Assembly: GCA_903813345.2 (NCBI GenBank)
Contig: CAIIXF020000012.1
Span: 35,758,528-35,822,527 of the forward strand
Origin: Owenia fusiformis
Lineage: Eukaryota; Annelida; Polychaeta; Sabellida; Oweniidae
Length of the DNA: 64,000 nt
Direction of reading: 5' to 3'
In this document: piece after piece, positions 22,985 through 32,388 of the stretch
How the letters are laid out: each line of letters starts with the position of its first letter
Numbering within the stretch: the stretch's first letter is position 1
Made by a program: the position numbers and the translations under genes
Notes under the pieces: generated by a model
The model's database searches: none
What the model saw: only the letters and a program-made list of their open reading frames with translations
What the model was told of the DNA's origin: nothing

Positions 22985-24298
22985 GATTACGACTTTGATT
23001 TCGATCTGCCTGGTCACGCCTTGACTCAAACTGTGGCTGTACGTATTGTAACAAATTTTTAATTTTTCAATTTTTTATCTTTGGAGTCCAGTACCATTTT
23101 CTAGCAGTTCAGACAGTTTTGACAGCAGGAAAGTGTTTCCCAGTCAAGGTTGATAGGTGTTATACTTACATTAATGTGTGGAACACTTTAGATGTACAGG
23201 GAGTCGTTTTAACTGCTATTTTCTGTGAGATTTATTTTTGTTTTTATCTGTACATTTTTCTCACTTCCTGCTGACCTACATTCACTTACTCGTTTTTCCT
23301 TGCAATTTCACCATAATTAGAGCCAATGATGATTGGTTTTTGTTATATTTATCTAGTTTATATCTTAATCTAGCTAATAAATTACAAGATATGTGTTCGT
23401 TTTGTGTAAAACAGCAGAAATCGTGATTGCTAGGCAAAGCCATTTATTTTGCAAAAGTTATTTCCTCATTGCACCATGGTTGTTTATTTTGCACTAGTGA
23501 TATCCTGCCTGGGATTCTAGTGGACTGACTAGGTATTGCATCAGCCCATTAGTCACGTGAAAGCCATGTGCCTAGTACATGCTACATACATGTCTGGGGT
23601 ATAAAAGCAGAGCACTGATCGCTCCTAGCAGACACGTACACCACTTTTGAAGAGGAAGGAGCTCCTATGCCAGTGTCTCATCTACAGACGAGGGACTAAG
23701 AGGCTGAGAAACTTAGAATATTTACGACATCCCAGAAAGATAGAATATTCCCAGCAACTGATGTCAGAAAGATAGAATATTCTCGACAATTGATGTCCAG
23801 AAACTTAGAAGATATAACTGATGTCAGAAAGATAGAATATTCTCGACCAATGATGTCCAGAAACTTAGAATATTTCGATTGCTGATGTCCAGAAACTTAG
23901 AATATTTCAACGACTGATGTCTAGAGACTTGGAATATTTCGTGTAACTGATGTCCAGAAACTTAGAAGATATAACTGATGTCAGAAAGATAGAATATTCT
24001 CGACCAATGATGTCCAGAAACTTAGAATATTTCGATTACTGATGTCCAGAAACTTAGAATATTTCAACGACTGATGTCTAGAAACTTGGAGTATTTCGTG
24101 TAACTGATGTCCAGAAACTTAGAAGATATAACTGATGTCAGAAAGATAGAATATTCTCGACCAATGATGTTCAGAAACTTAGAATATTTCGATTACTGAT
24201 GTCCAGAAACTTAGAATATTTACGACATCCCAGAAAGATTACGACTTTGATTTCGATCTGCCTGGTCACGCCTTGACTCAAACTGTGGCTGTACGTAT
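22985..24298 (+). repeat. partial LTR copy plus flank, tandem duplicate of the 5' boundary
   Basis: A 62 bp flank (22985-23046) and the first 1.19 kb of an LTR (23047 to about 24236, including the start of its minisatellite at 23707) are repeated exactly 1,252 bp further on. The flank recurs at 24237-24298 and the complete LTR starts at 24299. The join lies at the shared word TTACGAC. TATA box at 23600. It arose after insertion, because the host flank is copied too. Confidence 0.8.
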
Positions 24299-26939
24299 TG
24301 TAACAAATTTTTAATTTTTCAATTTTTTATCTTTGGAGTCCAGTACCATTTTCTAGCAGTTCAGACAGTTTTGACAGCAGGAAAGTGTTTCCCAGTCAAG
24401 GTTGATAGGTGTTATACTTACATTAATGTGTGGAACACTTTAGATGTACAGGGAGTCGTTTTAACTGCTATTTTCTGTGAGATTTATTTTTGTTTTTATC
24501 TGTACATTTTTCTCACTTCCTGCTGACCTACATTCACTTACTCGTTTTTCCTTGCAATTTCACCATAATTAGAGCCAATGATGATTGGTTTTTGTTATAT
24601 TTATCTAGTTTATATCTTAATCTAGCTAATAAATTACAAGATATGTGTTCGTTTTGTGTAAAACAGCAGAAATCGTGATTGCTAGGCAAAGCCATTTATT
24701 TTGCAAAAGTTATTTCCTCATTGCACCATGGTTGTTTATTTTGCACTAGTGATATCCTGCCTGGGATTCTAGTGGACTGACTAGGTATTGCATCAGCCCA
24801 TTAGTCACGTGAAAGCCATGTGCCTAGTACATGCTACATACATGTCTGGGGTATAAAAGCAGAGCACTGATCGCTCCTAGCAGACACGTACACCACTTTT
24901 GAAGAGGAAGGAGCTCCTATGCCAGTGTCTCATCTACAGACGAGGGACTAAGAGGCTGAGAAACTTAGAATATTTACGACATCCCAGAAAGATAGAATAT
25001 TCCCAGCAACTGATGTCAGAAAGATAGAATATTCTCGACAATTGATGTCCAGAAACTTAGAAGATATAACTGATGTCAGAAAGATAGAATATTCTCGACC
25101 AATGATGTCCAGAAACTTAGAATATTTCGATTGCTGATGTCCAGAAACTTAGAATATTTCAACGACTGATGTCTAGAGACTTGGAATATTTCGTGTAACT
25201 GATGTCCAGAAACTTAGAAGATATAACTGATGTCAGAAAGATAGAATATTCTCGACCAATGATGTCCAGAAACTTAGAATATTTCGATTACTGATGTCCA
25301 GAAACTTAGAATATTTCAACGACTGATGTCTAGAAACTTGGAGTATTTCGTGTAACTGATGTCCAGAAACTTAGAAGATATAACTGATGTCAGAAAGATA
25401 GAATATTCTCGACCAATGATGTTCAGAAACTTAGAATATTTCGATTACTGATGTCCAGAAACTTAGAATATTTACGACATCCCAGAAAGATAGAATATTC
25501 TCGACAATTGATGTCCAGAAACTTAGAAGATATAACTGATGTCAGAAAGATAGAATATTCTCGACCAATGATGTCCAGAAACTTAGAATATTTCGATTGC
25601 TGATGTCCAGAAACTTAGAATATTTCAACGACTGATGTCTAGAGACTTGGAATATTTCGTGTAACTGATGTCCAGAAACTTAGAAGATATAACTGATGTC
25701 AGAAAGATAGAATATTCTCGACCAATGATGTCCAGAAACTTAGAATATTTCGATTACTGATGTCCAGAAACTTAGAATATTTCAACGACTGATGTCTAGA
25801 AACTTGGAATATTTCGTGTAACTGATGTCCAGAAACTTAGAAGATATAACTGATGTCAGAAAGATAGAATATTCTCGACCAATGATGTTCAGAAACTTAG
25901 AATATTTCGATTACTGATGTCCAGAAACTTAGAATACTACAACGACTGATGACTAGAAACTTGGAATATTTCGTGTAACTGATGTCTAGAAACTTAGAAG
26001 ATATAACTGATGTCAGAATCTTAGAATATTCTCGACCAATGATGTCCAGAAACTTAGAATATTTCGATTACTGATGTCCAGAAACTTAGAATATTTCAAC
26101 GACTGATGTCTAGAAACTTGGAATATTTCGTGTAACTGATGTCCAGAAACTTAGAAGATATAACTGATGTCAGAAAGATAGAATATTCTCGACCAATGAT
26201 GTCCAGAAACTTAGAATATTTCGATTACTGATGTCCAGAAACTTAGAATATTTCAACGACTGATGTCTAGAAACTTGGAATATTTCGTGTAACTGATGTC
26301 CAGAAACTTAGAAGATATAACTGATGTCAGAATCTTAGAATATTCTCGACCAATAATGTCCAGAAACTTAGAATACTTCGATTACTGATGTCCAGAAACT
26401 TAGAATATTTCAACGACTGATGTCTAGAAACTTGGAATATTTCGTGTAGCTGATGTCCAGAAACTTAGAAGATATAACTGATGTCAGAAAGACATTCTCG
26501 ACCAATGATGTCCAGAAACTTAGAATATTTCGATTACTGATGTCCAGAAACTTAGAATATTTCGATTACTGATGTCTGGAAACTTGGAATATTTCATATA
26601 ACTGATGTCCAGAAACTTAGAAGATATAACTGATGTCAGAAAGATAGCAATTTTCGACAACTGATAGAGAAAGATAGACACTCTTTAATATAAACTTTGA
26701 TATTTCACATAAACAAAGGACTTTCAAGTAGTTTCTCTACAACTTAATTTACACCGATTTATTCTGTATACATTTTTGGGCTGGATAAGCAACAATATAT
26801 GTGTGTTTATTTTATATTCGATGTTGTGTCGCTATATCATCACGTGCATTTAATGTGCACCAAGTATCCCTCGAAGTGACTTAGCCTAATAAAATAAATA
26901 ACAACCATCCACACTACCCAAATTAGGCTAGTTGTTACA
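24299..26939 (+). repeat. 5' LTR (2,641 bp) with internal minisatellite
   Basis: Unusually long. Promoter region 24299-24950, minisatellite 24959-26650, then a 290 bp tail with AATAAA at 26888 about 50 bp before the end. The minisatellite is built of about 32 bp words (GATGTCCAGAAACTTAGAA and variants) organised as a 157 bp higher-order unit. If transcription starts just after the TATA box, nearly the whole minisatellite lies in the R region and is present at both ends of the RNA. Confidence 0.85.
24852..24861 (+). promoter_or_regulatory. TATA box of the LTR promoter
   Basis: TATAAAAGCA preceded by GTCTGGGG. The same box sits at 23600, 30751 and 36152 in the other LTR copies, always 553 bp from the LTR start. 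A GC-richer segment with CACGTGAAA (a CACGTG E-box) lies about 60 bp upstream. Confidence 0.7.
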
Positions 26940-26959
26940 TTGGTGGCAGCGGTGGGATT
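26940..26959 (+). other. primer binding site, tRNA-Leu type (copy 1)
   Basis: TTGGTGGCAGCGGTGGGATT directly follows the LTR. From its second base it is complementary to the 3' end of an animal tRNA-Leu ending AATCCCACCGCTGCCA plus CCA. The identical site follows the middle LTR at 32341 and the miniature element's LTR at 48123. Confidence 0.8.
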
Positions 26960-26987
26960 GTGTTGATTAGTAATACAATATTCGAAT

Positions 26988-29852
26988 ATGGAACAAGGAC
27001 TTGACCTTCCACCTCCTCCAGCTTTTGAGGACCTAACTGAGGGGGACCTGGAGAAAACAGTGTTTTTCAAGTCAGATGATATGGAAATCGATAATCCAAC
27101 AGCCGCTGATGAGACAGCACCAGTGATAGAAGATAATGCGGAACAGGAACAGTCCCCTGGGAAGGTCACCCTGGCAGAAGGAGCCAGACCCAAAATGACT
27201 GAGATTAATACTGAGCAGAGAGGGTTGCCCAGTTTATCGAGTACAGGATATTGGACAGGAGGTGTAATGACAGAACTTGAGACGCCATTTGACCCCATCT
27301 CTCAAAGAAGAGATCCCCAAGGAAGACAAAGATTTCCTTTAACTTCTTCTGTTGTTGGCGGATCAACCAGGAGGTTTAGAGAAGAGGATCCAAGGAGACC
27401 AGACTTAAACGTAATAGAAAGCAAGATTGAGAGAAGGATTGAGATGTTTAGTGAATCTTTGGTGACTCAACAAAGACAGATGCAAAAATTGGCTGAAACC
27501 CAACAGAAGTGTATGAAGCAAGTATTTGAGACTCAAAGTACTCAAGTACACAACATTACCCAGATCGCAGAGCAAGTTCGACGTTGTCAGGATCAACAAA
27601 AGACACAACTACAAGGTATAAAGAGCCAGATAGAAACTATTCAAGAGACAATGGAGAGTTCCATCATTGAGAAAATTCAGAATAGTTTTTCTTGTGAGAT
27701 TGGCACTCAGGAACTCTCGAGAAAGACACCATCACATGATTACACCAGTCATATAGAGCATGTCGCCAGAATGCAGACTCCCTTGATCGAGGGTAGCCAA
27801 CACCAACCTACAATGCCGACATTTACACCCGCCCCATTGGCTTCAGATGTGACAAAGCCTTGGAAACTGCATAGGCAGGATGGAGTTCCATTGAAACCTG
27901 GTACAAAGTTGATGGAGGACAATAGCCAGGAATTCAGCCAGCAACTTGAAGATTTAGAAGGTTGTGGACGAATTGGGAACAAATCAGGGGATGACCTTGC
28001 TGATTTCACCTCTGCCCAAAACTTTTCTCCATACCAGAGGGAAGAGCCGTTTAATCAACCAAAGGATTCACCACAAAAGAGATCTCCTAGTCCAAAGCCA
28101 GCTGGTCCAGTGGACAGATCGGAAAATGATGATAGCCTTCATGGTTCAAATCTATCAGCAGAGCTTGTCAAAATGTGTTCCAAGTTATGTGATAAACTTG
28201 TAAAAGGAACTTCTGAACAATCCAGCAAAAGCAAAATCAAACCTGACGTTTATTCTGGAACTACACCATGGCAAGATTACAGAGCATATTTCGAGATTTG
28301 TGGGGAGGCTAATAAATGGTCGGAAGAGGAGAAGAGGAGGTTCTTAGCAACAAGTCTGAGAGGACCTGCCCAACAAATAGTGCTAGAGATGGGACATGAT
28401 TATAGCTACGATCAACTCCTCCTAGCCCTGGAGAAGCGTTTTGGCCCTGGGGGTAAAGCTGACGTCTACGAGGCAGAGTTAATGGGCCGTATACGGAAAC
28501 CAAAGGAGACTTTGCAAACTTTGGGTCAAGATATTAGACGCCTTACCTCTTTAGCATACCCTGAAATGAGTAAGACTGCCCAAGACCGTCTAGCTCGACG
28601 TAGCTTTGAACAAGCCATATTGGAAGATGAAATTCGAAGGGCTATACATACAAAAGAGTGCAATACCCTTGACAAGGCGATTGAAGTTGCTCTCAAAGAA
28701 GAGTCATACATAGAATCTGAGAAAATCAGAAAAGGCCAAAAACCGAACGCCATCGATTCCGAGGAAGAGTACTGCAACTCTGTAAGTACTCCTGATAATA
28801 AGGAAGATGTGTTCCAGAAGATGGCTCAAATGATAGAACAAATGCAACAAGCTGTGCAAGAAACTTGCACCAAGAACCTGGAGAAAATGGTTGACCTGAT
28901 GAAGTTAACCAGATTGGAATCTACAAATAGGGAGAACATGAACAATAGACCTAAATGTTTCTATTGTCACAAGCCTGGTCACCGGATAGCTGATTGTTAT
29001 TCAAGGAAGCGTGCCGAAGAGCGAGATAAAACAGCACAGGAGAGATCTAGCCAGATTGCTACCATTGAATTTCTTTCTCTGCAGGGGAATGATGTTCAGT
29101 CTCCCAAGGACACTCAGAAGATAGTGGCACATGGTACAGTTTGCGACACCAATGTTTCATTTTTAGTTGACTCTGGAGCAGCTAGTACTATCATGAGTTC
29201 AAAGGTCTACCAGAATATACCTAAACACAGAAGACCCAAGCTTGAGCCGCCTAAGAGAGTTATCTTGCAAGCTGGTGGACAACCACTGCAAATGAAAGGT
29301 GTTTCATGTCTTGAGGTTAACATTGATGGTCATACAGAGAACATAGAGGTTGTTGTGGCCGACATTGGCTTTGACGGAATCTTAGGCACAGATTACTTAG
29401 CTGCCTCGGGAGCTGTGTTAAACTATCGTCAGTGTAAAATGGCATTTGAAGAGAATCCTGGAAGTTTTTATGACCGCCCTATAGACTCAGGAGTGCCTAA
29501 AGATCGAGCGAGTGAAGTCAAAGACAGAGAGGTAGATCAACGTGAAAGATTCGGGACGAGAGACAGATCGACACCTCCCAAGAGATCATCTAGGAGGACA
29601 GCTGCGGATCTAGCTGGTTTTTCCCGCTTCAGAGGACATAGATGTGCCAGGAACAAAAGATGTTGTAAAGTGTCTGGGCTAAGTGAAGACTACAGCCTTA
29701 GAATTGACAGTACGGATGAGGAACCCAGAACTTACTCAGCTAAGGCACCTCTATCCAAAATTTATAGAACAAGACATTTGAGGACTCAACCTGAGCGTGA
29801 CTTGGATGGCAACTGGAGGGATCATTGTTATTCCCATAGAGTGAAGCCCTAA
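26988..29852 (+). CDS. gag-protease polyprotein, LTR element copy 1 (954 aa)
   Basis: Structural protein and processing protease of the retrotransposon. Residues 1-130 are acidic and disordered. About 140-235 is Gln/Glu-rich and probably coiled coil. About 415-590 is a retrotransposon gag (capsid) domain starting DVYSGTTPWQDY (from residue 420). Residues 657-670 form a CCHC zinc knuckle (CFYCHKPGHRIADC) for RNA binding. 728-730 is the aspartic protease DSG in FLVDSGAAS, with a second protease block ILGTDYLAA near 805. The Arg/Lys-rich last 110 residues match nothing I know and end at a stop, with no polymerase following. The start is the first ATG after the primer site, 48 bp from the LTR. 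Confidence 0.9.
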   Translation: MEQGLDLPPPPAFEDLTEGDLEKTVFFKSDDMEIDNPTAADETAPVIEDNAEQEQSPGKVTLAEGARPKMTEINTEQRGLPSLSSTGYWTGGVMTELETPFDPISQRRDPQGRQRFPLTSSVVGGSTRRFREEDPRRPDLNVIESKIERRIEMFSESLVTQQRQMQKLAETQQKCMKQVFETQSTQVHNITQIAEQVRRCQDQQKTQLQGIKSQIETIQETMESSIIEKIQNSFSCEIGTQELSRKTPSHDYTSHIEHVARMQTPLIEGSQHQPTMPTFTPAPLASDVTKPWKLHRQDGVPLKPGTKLMEDNSQEFSQQLEDLEGCGRIGNKSGDDLADFTSAQNFSPYQREEPFNQPKDSPQKRSPSPKPAGPVDRSENDDSLHGSNLSAELVKMCSKLCDKLVKGTSEQSSKSKIKPDVYSGTTPWQDYRAYFEICGEANKWSEEEKRRFLATSLRGPAQQIVLEMGHDYSYDQLLLALEKRFGPGGKADVYEAELMGRIRKPKETLQTLGQDIRRLTSLAYPEMSKTAQDRLARRSFEQAILEDEIRRAIHTKECNTLDKAIEVALKEESYIESEKIRKGQKPNAIDSEEEYCNSVSTPDNKEDVFQKMAQMIEQMQQAVQETCTKNLEKMVDLMKLTRLESTNRENMNNRPKCFYCHKPGHRIADCYSRKRAEERDKTAQERSSQIATIEFLSLQGNDVQSPKDTQKIVAHGTVCDTNVSFLVDSGAASTIMSSKVYQNIPKHRRPKLEPPKRVILQAGGQPLQMKGVSCLEVNIDGHTENIEVVVADIGFDGILGTDYLAASGAVLNYRQCKMAFEENPGSFYDRPIDSGVPKDRASEVKDREVDQRERFGTRDRSTPPKRSSRRTAADLAGFSRFRGHRCARNKRCCKVSGLSEDYSLRIDSTDEEPRTYSAKAPLSKIYRTRHLRTQPERDLDGNWRDHCYSHRVKP

Positions 29853-30197
29853 CCAGAGAGTTGAGCCTTGAACGAGACATTTAGCATGAGTATAATTTTG
29901 TATTCATACTTAACAATTAGCTGAGAGTTAAAAACTGAAAGGTTTTTGTACATAGTAGTTAGACATTTGTATTAAGTAGGTAGTTAGATATTTAGTGTTA
30001 AGTTTTGAGAAACCAGCGTTTAATGAGTTTAGGTTTCCGAACTTGCTTTGTGCATTGTAGTTGCAGCTAGTTGACCCTGGGGTTAAGTATATTTGGCAGG
30101 TTATATTTTTAGAAAATATCTAGTTAGGAAAAATTTGTTATCTTTTTATGTTCTTAGGCTTGGTGTTGTAAACACCAAAATCATTGGATGGGAGGAG

Positions 30198-32340
30198 TGT
30201 AACAAATTTTTAATTTTTCAATTTTTTATCTTTGGAGTCCAGTACCATTTTCTAGCAGTTCAGACAGTTTTGACAGCAGGAAAGTGTTTCCCAGTCAAGG
30301 TTGATAGGTGTTATACTTACATTAATGTGTGGAACACTTTAGATGTACAGGGAGTCGTTTTAACTGCTATTTTCTGTGAGATTTATTTTTGTTTTTATCT
30401 GTACATTTTTCTCACTTCCTGCTGACCTACATTCACTTACTCGTTTTTCCTTGCAATTTCACCATAATTAGAGCCAATGATGATTGGTTTTTGTTATATT
30501 TATCTAGTTTATATCTTAATCTAGCTAATAAATTACAAGATATGTGTTCGTTTTGTGTAAAACAGCAGAAATCGTGATTGCTAGGCAAAGCCATTTATTT
30601 TGCAAAAGTTATTTCCTCATTGCACCATGGTTGTTTATTTTGCACTAGTGATATCCTGCCTGGGATTCTAGTGGACTGACTAGGTATTGCATCAGCCCAT
30701 TAGTCACGTGAAAGCCATGTGCCTAGTACATGCTACATACATGTCTGGGGTATAAAAGCAGAGCACTGATCGCTCCTAGCAGACACGTACACCACTTTTG
30801 AAGAGGAAGGAGCTCCTATGCCAGTGTCTCATCTACAGACGAGGGACTAAGAGGCTGAGAAACTTAGAATATTTACGACATCCCAGAAAGATAGAATATT
30901 CCCAGCAACTGATGTCAGAAAGATAGAATATTCTCGACAATTGATGTCCAGAAACTTAGAAGATATAACTGATGTCAGAAAGATAGAATATTCTCGACCA
31001 ATGATGTCCAGAAACTTAGAATATTTCGATTGCTGATGTCCAGAAACTTAGAATATTTCAATGACTGATGTCTAGAGACTTGGAATATTTCGTGTAACTG
31101 ATGTCCAGAAACTTAGAAGATATAACTGATGTCAGAAAGATAGAATATTCTCAACCAATGATGTCCAGAAACTTAGAATATTTCGATTACTGATGTCCAG
31201 AAACTTAGAATATTTCAACGACTGATGTCTAGAAACTTGGAGTATTTCGTGTAACTGATGTCCAGAAACTTAGAAGATATAACTGATGTCAGAAAGATAG
31301 AATATTCTCGACCAATGATGTTCAGAAACTTAGAATATTTCGATTACTGATGTCCAGAAACTTAGAATATTTACGACATCCCAGAAAGATAGAATATTCT
31401 CGACAATTGATGTCCAGAAACTTAGAAGATATAACTGATGTCAGAAAGATAGAATATTCTCGACCAATGATGTCCAGAAACTTAGAATATTTCGATTGCT
31501 GATGTCCAGAAACTTAGAATATTTCAACGACTGATGTCTAGAGACTTGGAATATTTCGTGTAACTGATGTCCAGAAACTTAGAAGATATAACTGATGTCA
31601 GAAAGATAGAATATTCTCGACCAATGATGTCCAGAAACTTAGAATATTTCGATTACTGATGTCCAGAAACTTAGAATATTTCAACGACTGATGTCTAGAA
31701 ACTTGGAATATTTCGTGTAACTGATGTCCAGAAACTTAGAAGATATAACTGATGTCAGAAAGATAGAATATTCTCGACCAATGATGTTCAGAAACTTAGA
31801 ATATTTCGATTACTGATGTCCAGAAACTTAGAATACTACAACGACTGATGACTAGAAACTTGGAATATTTCGTGTAACTGATGTCTAGAAACTTAGAAGA
31901 TATAACTGATGTCAGAAAGATAGAATATTCTCGACCAATGATGTCCAGAAACTTAGAATATTTCGATTACTGATGTCTGGAAACTTGGAATATTTCATAT
32001 AACTGATGTCCAGAAACTTAGAAGATATAACTGATGTCAGAAAGATAGCAATTTTCGACAACTGATAGAGAAAGATAGACACTCTTTAATATAAACTTTG
32101 ATATTTCACATAAACAAAGGACTTTCAAGTAGTTTCTCTACAACTTAATTTACACCGATTTATTCTGTATACATTTTTGGGCTGGATAAGCAACAATATA
32201 TGTGTGTTTATTTTATATTCGATGTTGTGTCGCTATATCATCACGTGCATTTAATGTGCACCAAGTATCCCTCGAAGTGACTTAGCCTAATAAAATAAAT
32301 AACAACCATCCACACTACCCAAATTAGGCTAGTTGTTACA
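30198..32340 (+). repeat. middle LTR shared by both units (2,143 bp)
   Basis: Same ends as the outer LTRs but about 500 bp shorter, because its minisatellite (30858-32050) has fewer 157 bp units. Single-base variants such as CAATGACTG (31060) and CTCAACCAATG (31151) are shared with the right LTR and absent from the left one. It serves as 3' LTR of unit 1 and 5' LTR of unit 2. Confidence 0.85.
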
Positions 32341-32388
32341 TTGGTGGCAGCGGTGGGATTGTGTTGATTAGTAATACAATATTCGAAT

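Noticed and set aside
23238-23426. 62-codon hydrophobic ORF in every LTR copy
   Set aside because: Identical only because the LTRs are identical; no known domain, lies upstream of the LTR promoter's TATA box.
26840-27298. 152-codon minus ORF, also at 32241-32699
   Set aside because: Antisense shadow of the gag ORF start and the LTR end, no recognisable domain.
30093-30425. 110-codon ORF crossing the internal-LTR border (also 35494-35826)
   Set aside because: Spans the purine tract and LTR start; composition-driven, no homology.
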